From: Pantoea phytobeneficialis
GTDB taxonomy: Bacteria > Pseudomonadota > Gammaproteobacteria > Enterobacterales > Enterobacteriaceae
Assembly (NCBI RefSeq): GCF_009728735.1
Contig: NZ_CP024636.1
Location: forward strand, 3,576,538-3,640,537
Direction of reading: 5' to 3'
Length of the DNA: 64,000 nt
The notes below the pieces were generated by a model. That model was not told where the DNA came from, ran no database searches, and saw nothing but the letters and a program-made list of their open reading frames with translations. The translations under genes were made by a program, and so were the position numbers. This document shows, in pieces, positions 17,228 to 27,234 of the stretch (the first letter of the stretch is position 1; each line of letters begins with the position of its first letter).

Positions 17228-17301
17228 TGTGTTAGAGATTTTCCTGGTGTAACGAATTTAGCGCTTTTACTTTACCCGGCTATCCCGCCGGGTATTTTTT
17301 T
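17228..17301 (+). ncRNA. dsrA: DsrA small RNA, compact form
   Basis: The segment TTCCTGGTGTAACGAATTT (17241-17259) is identical to the part of E. coli DsrA that pairs with the rpoS leader to relieve its inhibitory hairpin and increase RpoS translation. The 5' part can fold through GTTA/TAAC arms as in DsrA stem-loop 1. The 3' end is a terminator hairpin ACCCGGC/GCCGGGT (17273-17294) with a T run. Total length is about 74 nt against 87 in E. coli; the missing part is the middle stem-loop implicated in hns pairing. It lies between yedP and yodD, near dsrB, as expected for this neighbourhood. Hfq dependence is assumed from the family. Confidence 0.85.
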
Positions 17302-17309
17302 GCCTGATA

Positions 17310-17513
17310 TCAATGATGCACTTCAATGCAGGAGCAATCGTGGATATCCAGTTCAAAGGCTTGTGACAGATCGATTTGCGCATCCTGCGATCCGCTCGCG
17401 TGTGGTTGCATATGCTCTTTGATCTTTCCTGATGTCTTTTCCTGAATGGCGTTAAGCAATGTATCGATATTGCTGTTCAGGTTATCGCTATCGTCGTTTA
17501 CCGTTACCATCAT
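17310..17513 (-). CDS. yodD: YodD, small stress-related protein
   Basis: 67-68 residues. The C terminus AFELDIHDCS-x-IEVHH matches the AFELDIHDFS-x-SEVNR end of E. coli YodD, and the gene lies beside yedP as in E. coli. In E. coli it is reported as stress- and acid-induced without a known mechanism. The start is a tandem ATG-ATG at 17513/17510 behind AGGAGG; either codon fits. It converges on dsrA, whose terminator ends 8 bp away. Confidence 0.82.
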   Translation of the reverse strand: MMVTVNDDSDNLNSNIDTLLNAIQEKTSGKIKEHMQPHASGSQDAQIDLSQAFELDIHDCSCIEVHH

Positions 17514-17847
17514 CGTGCCTCCTGAGCGGAGAAGGGGGACGTAGACAGTATAGACGTCTGAGGGGAATCGTGCGGAATCTGCGTAACAGGCAAAAAAAAG
17601 CCCGCGCTGCGCGGGCAAAAATCCTTGTTACTTTTAGGTTGACTGCGCCTTTGGGGTTGGAGCAGTAACAAAAATTCTACGCGCTGGCCGCGTCAAAAGT
17701 CTCGCCATTAAACGTTAAGAAAGTGAAAATCCCTTACCAGGCGCATTCTTAGGCGAGTTAAGCAATCACCCAGGCTGATCGCGATCACACGGTTACCCAA
17801 TTCTTCCGTTACACTGTGTCCGAGGCACTATTTCTGGAGAGTATTCA
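17514..17847. other. 334-bp intergenic region between yodD and dsrB
   Basis: Holds a strong minus-strand terminator (17591-17621) that lies upstream of, not downstream of, yodD, so a short minus-strand transcript may exist here. GTTACT...AGTAAC inverted arms (17626-17631 and 17664-17669) flank it. The rest contains the dsrB promoter region. No coding gene is visible. Confidence 0.5.
17591..17621 (-). terminator. Orphan intrinsic terminator upstream of yodD
   Basis: On the minus strand GCCCGCG-CAG-CGCGGGC is followed by eight T residues, a very strong terminator. No annotated minus-strand gene lies immediately upstream; the nearest, the chemoreceptor, ends at 18159. Confidence 0.8.
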
Positions 17848-18045
17848 ATGAAGGTCAATGACCGCGTGACGGTAAAGACAGACGGTGGTCCGCGCCGTTC
17901 AGGCACGATTCTGGCGGTAGAGCCATTCAATGAAGGCGTCATGTATCTGGTTGCGCTGGAGGATTATCCGCTGGGTATCTGGTTCTTTAATGAAAACGAT
18001 CATGCGGATGGGGTGTTTGTCGAACCCTATGTCCCCTCACCCTAA
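17848..18045 (+). CDS. dsrB: DsrB, small protein
   Basis: 65 residues. [17 protein letters not shown] and [16 protein letters not shown] are nearly identical to E. coli DsrB, which is RpoS-dependent and of unknown function. GGAG lies about 9 nt before the ATG. The last residues (VPSP) are encoded by the first bases of an intergenic repeat (18033-18142), so the natural C terminus was replaced when the repeat arrived. Confidence 0.92.
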   Translation: MKVNDRVTVKTDGGPRRSGTILAVEPFNEGVMYLVALEDYPLGIWFFNENDHADGVFVEPYVPSP

Positions 18046-18142
18046 CCCTCTCCCGCTGGCGGGAGAGGGGACTGATGCGAGCACAGGCTAACATTTTGCA
18101 CTGCCTCCCTCTCCCGCTTGCGGGAGAGGGCCGGGGTGAGGG
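18033..18142. repeat. Double-hairpin CCCTCACCCTAACCC intergenic repeat
   Basis: Two hairpins, each CCCTCTCCCGC-NN-GCGGGAGAGGG, are separated by about 43 bp. They are enclosed by outer arms CCCTCACCC and GGGGTGAGGG, so the whole element is one large inverted repeat. Such elements are scattered in many enterobacterial and pseudomonad intergenic regions. It begins inside the dsrB reading frame. Confidence 0.85.
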
Positions 18143-18158
18143 CATAAGTAATCTCAGA

Positions 18159-19853
18159 TTAGAACGTTTCCCAATTATCATTGCTGACGGTTGCCACGCG
18201 AGGCGTCAGCGCTTTTAACGTCGGCTGCACGGTCGGCGTCGGAACCAATAAACCGGGCTTGTCATTCAAACGAAACGCGGCAACCGCCTGGGTCAATTTA
18301 CCCGCCTGGTCTTCCAGCGATGCTGCCGCCGAAGAGGCCTCTTCCACCAGCGAGGCGTTCTGCTGAGTCACATTATCCATCTCGGTGACCGCCAGGCTCA
18401 CTTGCTGAATTCCGCGGCTCTGCTCATCTGAAGCGGCGGCGATTTCAGACATAATGTCGGTAACACGGCGCACCGCCTCAACAATTTCACTCATGGTATT
18501 GCCGGCTTCCCCTACCTGATGCGAGCCATTGCTAATCAGATCAACCGATTCTGCAATCAGAGACTCAATCTCCTTCGCCGCCTGCGCACTGCGCTGGGCC
18601 AGGCTGCGCACTTCACTGGCGACCACGGCGAAACCGCGACCCTGCTCACCGGCACGGGCGGCCTCAACGGCGGCGTTCAATGCCAGAATATTGGTCTGGA
18701 ATGCAATGCTGTTGATAACATTAGTGATTTCGGCAATCTTTTTCGAGCTGCCAGAAATGTTGTTCATGGTTTTCACCACGCCATCGACCAGCTCTCCACC
18801 GCTGCGCGCTTTACCCGAGGCATCGGCTGCCAGTTGGCTGGCATGATGGGCGTTTTCGGCATTCTGCTTCACGGTGGCCGTTAGTTGTTCCATGCTGGCT
18901 GCGGTCTGCTCCAGTGCGGAAGCCTGCTGTTCGGTGCGTGAGGAGAGATCGGTGTTACCGGCAGAAATCTCACTGGAACCCTGGTAGATCGCCACCGCAC
19001 CTTCACGTACCACACCAACCGTACGAACCAGTGAGGCCTGCATCAGTTGCAGATTATGCAACAGGCTGCCGATTTCACTGCGGCCCCATGCCTGATCGGG
19101 CGCGGTTAAATCACCCTGAGCGATTCGTTCAATACGCGCGACGGATTGACGCAGTGGGTTAATCACCACGCGGCGCAGGAACAGGAAGGTCAGCAATACC
19201 AACACCAGTGCTGCGGCAAAGGCGGCGGCCATAGCAATAAAACCAATACGTGACTGATGTGCCGCTTCCGCATTTATCGCATCAGCGCGATTAGTACGGA
19301 TCTTGATTGCTTTGAGTAACACCTCGTTATAGGCGTCATCCAGTTTGCGTGTTACATCGGTTTCCTGCGCAATAATGCCTTCAAAGCTGCCTTGTTTTGC
19401 CGAATCGATCATCGGCTTCAGACCTTTATCGATATAAGCGTTGAAGCGTTCCGTCAGCGGTGCATCCAGCGCCAGGTCTTCTGCGGTTTTGGTTTTGCGG
19501 TCCATATAAAGTTTGAAACCGGCGCGTGCCTGTTCAATACGCTGCTCGGTGCGCGCCAGGTCAGCGCGGTAGCTATCCATCTCGCCAATACGTGCGGCGG
19601 CACCAGACTGAATAACATTCAGACGTGCAGTACGCAGGTGGTTTGAGCTGTTGGAAATCCCCATACGAATCTGGATTTCATCTGTGGCGTCATTCAGCGA
19701 GTTATTGCTTTGAATCAGAAAGTAGCTGGCGAGTCCAATGCACAGGGCAAAAAGCAGCAGAATGCCACCAAAGATCATGCTGAAAAGAGGCATCAGGCGC
19801 AGGTTCTGCCAGATGCTGAGCTTATGTTGCTCATCAATCGATGCTGTTTTCAT
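18159..19853 (-). CDS. Methyl-accepting chemotaxis protein (Tsr/Tar-type chemoreceptor)
   Basis: 564 residues. Transmembrane segments lie at about 22-46 and 203-226 and enclose a periplasmic four-helix-bundle ligand domain. HAMP follows at about 228-280, then a long signalling hairpin whose tip reads [20 protein letters not shown]. The protein ends in NWETF, the pentapeptide that docks CheR and CheB, so it is a high-abundance-type receptor able to assist adaptation of others. The ligand cannot be told from sequence. A sigma-28-like promoter lies upstream at 19890-19916. It interrupts the E. coli order between dsrB and rcsA. Confidence 0.93.
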   Translation of the reverse strand: MKTASIDEQHKLSIWQNLRLMPLFSMIFGGILLLFALCIGLASYFLIQSNNSLNDATDEIQIRMGISNSSNHLRTARLNVIQSGAAARIGEMDSYRADLARTEQRIEQARAGFKLYMDRKTKTAEDLALDAPLTERFNAYIDKGLKPMIDSAKQGSFEGIIAQETDVTRKLDDAYNEVLLKAIKIRTNRADAINAEAAHQSRIGFIAMAAAFAAALVLVLLTFLFLRRVVINPLRQSVARIERIAQGDLTAPDQAWGRSEIGSLLHNLQLMQASLVRTVGVVREGAVAIYQGSSEISAGNTDLSSRTEQQASALEQTAASMEQLTATVKQNAENAHHASQLAADASGKARSGGELVDGVVKTMNNISGSSKKIAEITNVINSIAFQTNILALNAAVEAARAGEQGRGFAVVASEVRSLAQRSAQAAKEIESLIAESVDLISNGSHQVGEAGNTMSEIVEAVRRVTDIMSEIAAASDEQSRGIQQVSLAVTEMDNVTQQNASLVEEASSAAASLEDQAGKLTQAVAAFRLNDKPGLLVPTPTVQPTLKALTPRVATVSNDNWETF

Positions 19854-19889
19854 ATCCTTGCTCTCATATAGGTTGGTGTTCTGAAGCTA

Positions 19890-19916
19890 ACATCGGCAAG
19901 GGAGGGGAAAGGATTA
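19890..19916 (-). promoter_or_regulatory. Probable sigma-28 (FliA) promoter of the chemoreceptor
   Basis: On the minus strand TAATCCTT, 11 nt, then GCCGATGT; consensus is TAAAGTTT-N11-GCCGATAA. The spacing is exact and 11 of 16 positions match. The promoter lies about 40 bp upstream of the start codon. Confidence 0.6.
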
Positions 19917-19950
19917 GTCAGCAGAGTGGGATCTGCATCGCAAAATGGAC

Positions 19951-19985
19951 AAAAACAAAAAAGGGCCAATCAGCGGATTAGCCCT
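19951..19985 (-). terminator. Intrinsic terminator of rcsA
   Basis: On the minus strand AGGGCTAATC and GATTGGCCCT pair (one G-T) around CGCT and are followed by TTTTTTGTTTTT, about 20 nt after the rcsA stop. Confidence 0.8.
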
Positions 19986-20003
19986 TATTTTTACCGAGGG
20001 AAA

Positions 20004-20639
20004 TTATCGCACGTTGACATAGATCCCGGAGGTAACATTATCAGTGAGACGCACAACATGATAAATAACTTGTTTATTGTGGGTCTTGATTTTACGTTTA
20101 ATATTACCTTTATGTGACGAAACTGTTTTCGCCTTAATTTGCATCTTGTCTGAAATCTGAATGGTGTCATGTCCTGACATCCACATTTTCAGCATATTTG
20201 ACTCAGTCTGGCTTAATGTCAGAGGGTGAATATCAAGCCCGGCTGAAATTCGTGGCGCTGCATTGAGTTTCTTTTGCAGATAGGTGCCGAGAAGGGAATC
20301 CAGGGTCGATGTTTTAATCGATTTTGACGTAATAATCAGGTTCTTACGAACGTAGAGATATTCCTCAAAATGGATGTTTGAGATCGCCATGAAGATGAAA
20401 AATAGGGTGTCAGGATGCTGCATAATAATGCCGCGGATACGATCGCTGGAGTCGGATTCATGAATGAACGATTCTTCGTTAATAAATACGACCCCGGGTT
20501 TTAGCTGTTCACATCTTTGTTGCAATTGCTCGATGTCAGACACGGAAGTAATATTTTTCTTTTTAACTCCTTTTGCGGACATATAGTCCGATAATCCCAG
20601 GCGTGTGTAGTTGCATGAATCCATAATAATCGTTGGCAT
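20004..20639 (-). CDS. rcsA: RcsA, LuxR-family co-regulator of capsule and motility
   Basis: 211 residues matching E. coli RcsA through [17 protein letters not shown] and [20 protein letters not shown], the second being the helix-turn-helix. RcsA forms heterodimers with phosphorylated RcsB and binds RcsAB boxes to activate capsule (amylovoran/stewartan-type in this group) and repress flhDC. It is unstable and degraded by Lon in E. coli. I chose ATG 20639, with GGTGAGGG upstream and an N terminus matching the family. It lies downstream of fliR on the same strand, as in E. coli, but behind a 628-bp AT-rich gap. Confidence 0.95.
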   Translation of the reverse strand: MPTIIMDSCNYTRLGLSDYMSAKGVKKKNITSVSDIEQLQQRCEQLKPGVVFINEESFIHESDSSDRIRGIIMQHPDTLFFIFMAISNIHFEEYLYVRKNLIITSKSIKTSTLDSLLGTYLQKKLNAAPRISAGLDIHPLTLSQTESNMLKMWMSGHDTIQISDKMQIKAKTVSSHKGNIKRKIKTHNKQVIYHVVRLTDNVTSGIYVNVR

Positions 20640-21267
20640 GTTAGCGACCCTCACCAATTTGTTATCCGTTTAAATCAACGATGAATTACGCGTTTGCGGT
20701 ACGAGAGAGATTTCCAAAGACACTTTTTTATTCTGCTCAGCAGCCTGGCGGAGTAAACCCGTGCGCCATCATGACTCTTCCCTGACCCGTTCTGCGAAGT
20801 TTGTTGTGTTACTTCAACGTCACTCTTGACCCCGCGACAGTGGGAATCGCCGGGAATTTGTTTTAAGTCGGTAAATCGCTCATTTTTGCGAGCCATGTCA
20901 CTATCGCGCATGTCACAGACAAATCTGATAGGACAAATCTTAAAAACATTTGAAATACGAAAGTGTGACGTTTCAGCGAGTGTTGACAATGCCGGAAAAA
21001 AGGTTTTCTTACAAGAAAAATCGCTGCTAAATTTTTTTTGTTTAAAAACAATCTATTGGGCATTTTTTCAACGAATCCACACGCTTAGGCACTGTAGGAT
21101 TCGTCTGACTAAAATACTTGAAGCGCCGTTTAATAAGAATAATTTTCACCAGAAATGCGCATTTATCAGATTTTCCTCAGTTGATTTCTGAGAATTATGG
21201 TTCGAAAAATGCACAAATAGATTTTGAACGCTTAACTATCACTTAAGAACGGCTACAGATTCGTTAA
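20640..21267. other. 628-bp AT-rich rcsA upstream region
   Basis: AT-rich, especially from 20930 to 21240, as expected for an H-NS-silenced promoter region. TAAGAATAATTTTC (21134-21147) resembles an RcsAB box (consensus like TAAGATTATTCTCA) but is about 500 bp from rcsA. Open frames inside lack ribosome sites and are not called. There is no tRNA or repeat. Confidence 0.45.
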
Positions 21268-22056
21268 TCAACTCGTACGGGAGAGTTCTGACAGGAACTG
21301 AGCGAGCAAATCAAAGACTTCACTGAAGAGATGTTCGCAAAAAGGGGCAAGGAGCGGCATCATCAGACCGATGCTCAGGATCCCCACAGTTAAGGTGATT
21401 GGGAAGCCAACAACGAAAACTGATAACTGTGGTGTAACACGGTTTAACAAACCCAGGGCCATATTGAGCGTGAGGAGCAGAACGATTAATGGCAGCGCTA
21501 ACATCATGCCATTAAGGAAAATTAATCCCGCTGCCTTCACCAACGCCATAAACGCGTTAGCGTTGAGCGGATGATCGCTGATCGGCATGGTGTGAAAACT
21601 GTCGACCAGCATCGAGATGAGCCACAGATGACCGTTGAAGGTCAGGAACAGCAGCATCGCCAGCATATCAAGAAAACGCGCCAGCACCGGCATATTCAGA
21701 CGGCTGCCAGGGTCAAAGAAGGTAGCGAATGACAACCCCATCTGCAAGCCAATCACTTCGCCCGCCATACGCACTGCACCGAATGCAAACTGCATGGTCA
21801 GCCCCAGACCGACACCAATCAGAATTTGCTGAAGCAGCAGCCAGAAACCGGCAGCGGTAAACAGGGTGACTTCAACCGGTGGCAGCAACGGCATCAAAAT
21901 CCACGTCGTTAGCACCGCCAGACCAATTTTGACGCGGTTCGGGATACTTTTCTCGCTGAGTACCGGCGCGCTGGCAAACAGCGCCAGCAAACGCACCATC
22001 GGCCAGAAGAACTGGCTGACCCAATGAACTAATTGGCCGCTGTCGAGGTTAATCAT
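21268..22056 (-). CDS. fliR: FliR, flagellar export gate protein
   Basis: 262 residues with six or more membrane segments, matching FliR ([24 protein letters not shown] at the N terminus). FliR joins FliP and FliQ in the helical export-gate core of the type III flagellar secretion apparatus at the centre of the MS ring. Its ATG overlaps the fliQ stop by one base (TAATG), indicating translational coupling. It is the last gene of the fliL-M-N-O-P-Q-R operon. Confidence 0.95.
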   Translation of the reverse strand: MINLDSGQLVHWVSQFFWPMVRLLALFASAPVLSEKSIPNRVKIGLAVLTTWILMPLLPPVEVTLFTAAGFWLLLQQILIGVGLGLTMQFAFGAVRMAGEVIGLQMGLSFATFFDPGSRLNMPVLARFLDMLAMLLFLTFNGHLWLISMLVDSFHTMPISDHPLNANAFMALVKAAGLIFLNGMMLALPLIVLLLTLNMALGLLNRVTPQLSVFVVGFPITLTVGILSIGLMMPLLAPFCEHLFSEVFDLLAQFLSELSRTS

Positions 22057-22325
22057 TAACCGATGATATAAGGCAGGTTGCTAAACAGGGTGCGCATGTA
22101 ATCCAGGATCAGGTTAAGCATCCACGGACCGGCAACCACCGCGGTGGCGGCCACGGCAAGAATCTTGGGAATAAATGACAGGGTTTGTTCGTTGACCTGC
22201 GTAGCCGCCTGCAACAGGCTGATAATCAGGCCACTCACCAGCGCCACCAGCAACATGGGTGCCGCCATCATCAGGGCAACACGCATCGCGTCCTGTCCCA
22301 TTACCATTACCGATTCGGGTGTCAT
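22056..22325 (-). CDS. fliQ: FliQ, flagellar export gate protein
   Basis: 89 residues, two membrane helices, [19 protein letters not shown] at the start as in enterobacterial FliQ. Four copies assemble with FliP5 and FliR1 in the export gate. GAGGAG lies 7 nt before ATG 22325. It lies between fliP and fliR, with a 10-bp gap to fliP. Confidence 0.95.
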   Translation of the reverse strand: MTPESVMVMGQDAMRVALMMAAPMLLVALVSGLIISLLQAATQVNEQTLSFIPKILAVAATAVVAGPWMLNLILDYMRTLFSNLPYIIG

Positions 22326-22335
22326 GCTGCACTCC

Positions 22336-23070
22336 TCAGGAATAGAAACTTTGCGCCAGTGAACCCACCAGCAGCTGCCAGCCATCCACCAGCACGAACA
22401 GCATCAGCTTAAACGGCAGTGAAATGGTGGCGGGGGGGACCATCATCATCCCCAACGCCATCAACACGCTGGCAACCACCAGGTCGATGATCAGGAAAGG
22501 GATAAAGACGGTAAAACCAATCTGGAATGCGGTCTTCAGCTCACTGGTGACATAGGCAGGCAGCAGGATGCGCATCGGCACCGCTTCCGGCCCTTCAATC
22601 GGCGGCGTATTTGCCAGACGGGCAAACAGCGCTAAATCCGCTTCACGCGTCTGACGCAGCATAAATTCACGCAGCGGCTGTGCACCCTTATCAATGGCGA
22701 CATCCATGCTGATCTTGTCCTGGCTAAACGGCAGATAAGCGTCGGAATAAATCTTGTCGAAAGTGGGTGCCATGATGAAGAAAGTGAGGAACAGCGCCAG
22801 ACCGACCAATACCTGGTTCGGCGGTGCTGATGGCGTACCGAGCGCGTTGCGCAACAAGCCAAATACAATAATGATGCGGGTGAAACTGGTCATCATCAGC
22901 AGCACGGCCGGAATAAAAGTCAGTGAGGTGATAAAAACCAGCGTCTGCACCGGCAACGACCAGCTCTGGCCACCATTTGCCAACGGATGGCTTACCAAAC
23001 CGGGCAGTTGCGCATGCGCAACCGGTGCCAGCAACAGCAGCGGCAGAAGAGGAAGCAAACGACGCATCAT
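22336..23070 (-). CDS. fliP: FliP, flagellar export gate protein
   Basis: 244 residues beginning with a cleavable signal peptide ([17 protein letters not shown]), a feature peculiar to FliP among the gate proteins. It contains [25 protein letters not shown], the conserved C-terminal membrane block. Five copies form the gate ring. It overlaps fliO by 4 bp. Confidence 0.96.
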   Translation of the reverse strand: MMRRLLPLLPLLLLAPVAHAQLPGLVSHPLANGGQSWSLPVQTLVFITSLTFIPAVLLMMTSFTRIIIVFGLLRNALGTPSAPPNQVLVGLALFLTFFIMAPTFDKIYSDAYLPFSQDKISMDVAIDKGAQPLREFMLRQTREADLALFARLANTPPIEGPEAVPMRILLPAYVTSELKTAFQIGFTVFIPFLIIDLVVASVLMALGMMMVPPATISLPFKLMLFVLVDGWQLLVGSLAQSFYS

Positions 23071-23462
23071 TGGGTTTTTCCGGGGCGTTTAACCAGAGTG
23101 TTTAACAGCTGACGAAAATCCTGCGGCGCGGGTGGCGCAGCAGCATCTTCAGGCGCAAGCGGTGGCAGGGTATGCAGGTGAGTGACCTGTTGTGCGGTGA
23201 CGCCAAGAACCAGACGGGCATCCTGGGTATCAACAATCACCACCCGCTCGCGTTGGCCGACCTGTACGCTGGCACTGACTTTCAGCGCCTGACCGCTCAC
23301 CGCCTTCGGTGCAAAACCGAGGCGGCGTGCCAGCCAGCCACAGGCGAGGATCAGTAACACAATCACCGCCAGCACGCTGCTGACCTGGCCAATCACCGAA
23401 CCGGCTGAAACCACCGGTTGGCTGTGGCTGGCAGGTTGTACCGTTTGCGCGTTCTTCAACAT
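23067..23462 (-). CDS. fliO: FliO, flagellar export gate assembly factor
   Basis: 131 residues with one membrane segment ([19 protein letters not shown]) and a cytoplasmic tail containing [22 protein letters not shown], typical of FliO. It helps FliP assemble and is not part of the mature gate. It lies 2 bp after fliN and overlaps fliP. Confidence 0.92.
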   Translation of the reverse strand: MLKNAQTVQPASHSQPVVSAGSVIGQVSSVLAVIVLLILACGWLARRLGFAPKAVSGQALKVSASVQVGQRERVVIVDTQDARLVLGVTAQQVTHLHTLPPLAPEDAAAPPAPQDFRQLLNTLVKRPGKTQ

Positions 23463-23464
23463 AC

Positions 23465-23875
23465 TTAGCGGCTCAGACGACGCATACGTTCAGACGGGGT
23501 GATGATATCGGTAATGCGCACGCCATATTTGTCGTTCACCACCACCACTTCACCCTGGGCAATCAGGTAGCCGTTGATCAGAATATCCAGTGGTTCACCG
23601 GCCAGACCGTCCAGCGCCACTACCGAACCCTGCGTCAGGCGCAGCAGCTCTTTGATGGTCATTTTGGTCCGACCCAGCTCCACGGTCAGTTTGACCGGGA
23701 TATCCATGATCAGATCGATGTCCTGCAATGATCCGCTGGCACCGCCGCCGTCGAGCGACTTAAATACCGCTTCGCTTTGCTCCGGCGCGCTGGTTGCCGC
23801 CTGCTCGTTCATTGCAGCAGCCCACAGATCGTCCGCGGAGATGTCGTCATCGGACGGTTTCTTGCTGTCACTCAT
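23465..23875 (-). CDS. fliN: FliN, C-ring switch protein
   Basis: 136 residues. An acidic N terminus (DSKKPSDDDISADDLWAAAM) precedes a SpoA domain (MDIPVKLTVELGRTKMTIKELLRL...LIAQGEVVVVNDKYGVRITDI). With FliM and FliG it forms the rotor switch and also docks FliH for export. I chose ATG 23875, with GAGGAA upstream, so the gene overlaps the fliM stop by 8 bp. Confidence 0.95.
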   Translation of the reverse strand: MSDSKKPSDDDISADDLWAAAMNEQAATSAPEQSEAVFKSLDGGGASGSLQDIDLIMDIPVKLTVELGRTKMTIKELLRLTQGSVVALDGLAGEPLDILINGYLIAQGEVVVVNDKYGVRITDIITPSERMRRLSR

Positions 23876-24875
23876 TGGGCTGTTCCTCATTCAGCGAATT
23901 CAAAATCGGGTTAATCAGATGCTCGACACGCAGCGCATACTGGCCGTTTAACGTGCCGTACTGGCTGGTAAGCACCGGTACGCCATCTACGTGTGCGATG
24001 ATGCGATCCGGCTTCTCAATGGGCAGGACGTCACCAGGTTTCAGTTGCAAAATACGTGACAGACGCAGCGACACATCGGCGAAGTGGGCAATCAGCTCCA
24101 GCTCCGAGTGCTGCACCTGTTTCACCAGGTTGTCGCGCCAGTGGTTATCTTCCTGACGAGAGTTCTCCAGTGGGGGATTGACCAGCAGCTCACGCAGCGG
24201 CTCAATCATCGAAAATGGAATACAGATGTTGAATTCACCCACCAGGTTGCCAATCTCCACCTGGAACGGGGTGTTCACCACGATATCGTTCGGCGAGGTG
24301 GTGATGTTGGTGAACTTCACCTGCATCTCAGAACGGACATACTCCACATCCAGCGGGTAAATCGCTTTCCATGCGTCGCTGTAGCCTTCCAGCGCCAGCT
24401 TCAGCATGCGGCGAATGACGCGCTGCTCGGTATGGGTAAATTCGCGGCCTTCCACTTTGGTCGGGAAGCGGCCATCGCCACCGAACAGGTTATCCACGGC
24501 GATAAACACCAGACTCGGCGAAAACACCACCAGCGCGGTGCCGCGCAGCGGTTTCAGGTGGATCAGGTTCAGGTTGGTCGGCACCGGCAGGTTGCGGGCA
24601 AACTCATGGTACGGCTGAATCTTGATCGCCCCGACGCTGATATCCGGGCTGCGGCGCAACAGGTTAAACAGCGCCATACGAAAGTGACGGGCAAAACGCT
24701 CATTGATGATCTCCAACGCCTGCAAACGTTCACGCACCACGCGACGTTGGGTATTGGGATCATAGGGACGAATATCACTGTCGCCCCCGTTGGAACTCTT
24801 CTCTACTTCCGCGCTGTCACTGTCGCCATTGAGCAGCGCGTCAATCTCAGCCTGGGAGAGAATGCTATCGCCCAT
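23868..24875 (-). CDS. fliM: FliM, C-ring switch protein that binds CheY-P
   Basis: 335 residues. The N-terminal MGDSILSQAEIDALL is the CheY-P binding helix. The middle domain includes GGDGRFPTKVEGREFTHTEQRV and contacts FliG, and a SpoA domain at the C terminus contacts FliN. It sits 4 bp after fliL in the operon. Confidence 0.97.
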   Translation of the reverse strand: MGDSILSQAEIDALLNGDSDSAEVEKSSNGGDSDIRPYDPNTQRRVVRERLQALEIINERFARHFRMALFNLLRRSPDISVGAIKIQPYHEFARNLPVPTNLNLIHLKPLRGTALVVFSPSLVFIAVDNLFGGDGRFPTKVEGREFTHTEQRVIRRMLKLALEGYSDAWKAIYPLDVEYVRSEMQVKFTNITTSPNDIVVNTPFQVEIGNLVGEFNICIPFSMIEPLRELLVNPPLENSRQEDNHWRDNLVKQVQHSELELIAHFADVSLRLSRILQLKPGDVLPIEKPDRIIAHVDGVPVLTSQYGTLNGQYALRVEHLINPILNSLNEEQPNE

Positions 24876-24879
24876 TAAA

Positions 24880-25365
24880 TCACCTCAAAATGAAGGCGGT
24901 AAACAGCACGTCACTGACCACCTGCGGAGGTTGACCTTTTACCAGCGGCGGCGCCAGCACCTGTTTGATTTGATCAACCAGGGCCTGTTTGCCTTGCTCA
25001 GACGCCAGCGCCGCAGCGCTTTGACGTGAGAGCAGCAACAGCAGGCGGCTGCGCACTTCCGGCAGGTAGTCATTCAGCCGACGTCGGGTGTCCTCATCGG
25101 GCAGACGCAGCGTAAAGCCTACGTACAGCACACGGTCAGGATCGTTGTCAGGATTGACCAGGTTAACCGTAAAAGTATCCATTGCAAAAAATACGGGGGC
25201 AGGGGGTGGCTCTACTTTCGCCACTTCCGGCTTATCGCCCTCGTGTTTATTCATCATTCGCCAGACTGCATAGCCTGCCACGCTGCAAGCGGCCAGCGTC
25301 ACAATCAGTAACACCGGAATTAATATTGAACGTTTGCGGCCTTTAGCTTTCGCGTTATCAGACAT
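24880..25365 (-). CDS. fliL: FliL, stator-associated inner-membrane protein
   Basis: 161 residues, one N-terminal membrane segment ([21 protein letters not shown]) and a periplasmic domain ([23 protein letters not shown]) with a stomatin-like fold known from FliL. It encircles the MotAB stator and supports torque. It is the first gene of the fliLMNOPQR group, 129 bp after fliK, a gap large enough for a promoter. Confidence 0.95.
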   Translation of the reverse strand: MSDNAKAKGRKRSILIPVLLIVTLAACSVAGYAVWRMMNKHEGDKPEVAKVEPPPAPVFFAMDTFTVNLVNPDNDPDRVLYVGFTLRLPDEDTRRRLNDYLPEVRSRLLLLLSRQSAAALASEQGKQALVDQIKQVLAPPLVKGQPPQVVSDVLFTAFILR

Positions 25366-25494
25366 GTTTGCAGTTACTTCCTGTGAATTATGGGCAAGCC
25401 TTTCGGCTCGCCTGGACAGATTATCCCGCGTCTTAAGTCAAACAATGGGAAGAAAAGACGCGGGTTTTACGCTTACCTTCAGCGTTAGCCGCTG

Positions 25495-26772
25495 TCAGGC
25501 AAAGATATCGACAGCGCCGTTGCCGGTCGCGCGCGCCTGAAGGGCTGCCGGGACGGCAATAGGCGTTATCTCGTTGTCACTGTCCTGGGAGAGGGTAAAG
25601 CTGCCGTGCTGGCCATCACGGCGACCTTCCTGCTGACCCTGATAATTCTGGCCTTGTGCGGAAGCGTCGCTGCTGACATTACTCTGTCCCAGGTTTATAC
25701 CGCTCTCCGCCAGCGCCGTTTTCAGCTGTGGGAGAGCCGCTTCCAGCGCGGCCCTCACATGGCTGTGGCTGGAAACCATATTCAACTGTGCCTGATCCTT
25801 ATCCAGGGTCAGGCTGATCTGAATTGCACCCAGGTCCTCCGGGTGCAGACGCAACTCAGCATTCTGCTGGCCGTTGCGACTAAACATCACAATCTGCTGA
25901 CTCAGCGCCTGCTGCCATTCCGACGAACCAAGTTGCGCATTCAGCATCGGTGTCGACGGTGTGGTGCTGGTCGACGCGGTGCTGCTGGTCAGCGTGCTGG
26001 TACTGCTCAGCGGTGCGCTGGTTACCGGCGTTGTCGTGTCGCTACTGCTCAGATCACGCTTATCATCCGGTTTACTTAGCGTACTCAACACCTGCTGAAA
26101 ACTCTCATCCAGCGTCAGGGCGGTGCTGTTAGTCGAACTGCTGCCGGCCGTGGTGCTGGTGGCCTGCGTTGTGGTGGTTTGCGCGGTTAACGCATCAGCC
26201 ACATCGCTGCTTTTCTTCGTCGCTGCCGTTGTGGTGGCTGTCGTTGTATCCGACTGCTCATCCTTAACTTTACTGGTTAGCGCACTGAGTAACGTACTGT
26301 TCAGACTGGCACGACTGTCACTGGTATTCTCACTCAGCGCCGTGGTGGCCGCTGTTTGCGTAGTACGATCTTCCACCGCTGCCGGTAACATGGCGAACAG
26401 GGCCTGAACATTCTGTAAGTCGCTGGCGCTTAACGAACTTGCCTCAGTCTTATCCTTATCATCGGCTGATTTCAGCGTGGCTTTAATATTTTCCGGCTGT
26501 AAAAGTGCGTTCAGCGTCTCTGGTTTGTCCAGTGCCTCCAGCAGCGCGCTCAGAGAGACACCTTTGCTGGATTTTTCATCGCTTTCTGCTGATGAATCAG
26601 CCGATTGCGCGTTGGTGCCTTGCTGTTTTGCCAGCGTCAATAACTGATTTCCCAGGGCGGTAACGAAGTCCTGCGGCAGGTTTTCCACCCCTTGCAGAAT
26701 GTCCGTTGAAGCTGAAGTATCAGCCTCACCCGAACTGGCAGTTTGTGTAACGAGTGTTGGCAGCGTAATCAT
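25495..26772 (-). CDS. fliK: FliK, hook-length control protein
   Basis: 425 residues. The N-terminal two thirds are low-complexity, serine- and threonine-rich (stretches such as [18 protein letters not shown]), as expected of the flexible molecular ruler. The C-terminal domain carries the conserved FliK-C core ([20 protein letters not shown]) that switches FlhB specificity from hook to filament proteins. It overlaps fliJ by 4 bp. The composition is extreme but normal for this family. Confidence 0.93.
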   Translation of the reverse strand: MITLPTLVTQTASSGEADTSASTDILQGVENLPQDFVTALGNQLLTLAKQQGTNAQSADSSAESDEKSSKGVSLSALLEALDKPETLNALLQPENIKATLKSADDKDKTEASSLSASDLQNVQALFAMLPAAVEDRTTQTAATTALSENTSDSRASLNSTLLSALTSKVKDEQSDTTTATTTAATKKSSDVADALTAQTTTTQATSTTAGSSSTNSTALTLDESFQQVLSTLSKPDDKRDLSSSDTTTPVTSAPLSSTSTLTSSTASTSTTPSTPMLNAQLGSSEWQQALSQQIVMFSRNGQQNAELRLHPEDLGAIQISLTLDKDQAQLNMVSSHSHVRAALEAALPQLKTALAESGINLGQSNVSSDASAQGQNYQGQQEGRRDGQHGSFTLSQDSDNEITPIAVPAALQARATGNGAVDIFA

Positions 26773-27212
26773 TCGCCTTTCCTCAGTGCGGCCCGTTGGG
26801 CGTATTCATCCATCCGTTTCTGATCGAGACGGTTTTCTTGTCGTAATGCGGTTTCGGCGGCGCGGGTAATCAGCGTTTGATAGGCATTAAGCCGTTTCTG
26901 CTTTTCGCGCCAGTTATTAAGAGCCTGATCGAGGCGCTGACTCCATTGCTGCAACTGTTGACGATGCTGCTCAATGGCTTTTTCCAGCGTCTGAATAAAT
27001 TGGTGATAGTTGGTCCAGCGGGTGCTGGCGATACCGCCAGACATATCCTGATTCAGCTTGTTGCGATACTCATCCTGGTAATCGAGCAGCATATGCAGCT
27101 GCTCGTCAGCTTGCTGGTGGCCGCGGCGCATATCACCAAGGTGAATGACCGCTTTCTCCAGGTCCTGTTCCGCCAGGTCGCGCAATGTATCGATAGCATT
27201 GGCCGTTTTCAT
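26769..27212 (-). CDS. fliJ: FliJ, export chaperone/ATPase stalk
   Basis: 147 residues, almost entirely coiled coil (heptads through [21 protein letters not shown] and [20 protein letters not shown]). It inserts into the FliI hexamer and contacts FlhA, coupling ATP hydrolysis and proton-driven export. It lies between fliI and fliK. Confidence 0.94.
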   Translation of the reverse strand: MKTANAIDTLRDLAEQDLEKAVIHLGDMRRGHQQADEQLHMLLDYQDEYRNKLNQDMSGGIASTRWTNYHQFIQTLEKAIEQHRQQLQQWSQRLDQALNNWREKQKRLNAYQTLITRAAETALRQENRLDQKRMDEYAQRAALRKGE

Positions 27213-27234
27213 TGCAATCCCCCTTCACGCAGGT

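Noticed and set aside
18033..18142. Tandem hairpins considered as a CRISPR array
   Set aside because: Only two units, inverted rather than direct, with no spacers and no cas genes; a typical intergenic repeat.
20675..21191. Overlapping open frames in the rcsA upstream region on both strands
   Set aside because: Frames overlap each other in AT-rich DNA, lack ribosome sites and resemble no protein I know.
25606..26407. Long plus-strand frames opposite fliK
   Set aside because: They mirror the low-complexity Ser/Thr repeats of fliK read on the other strand; fliK itself is in operon context.
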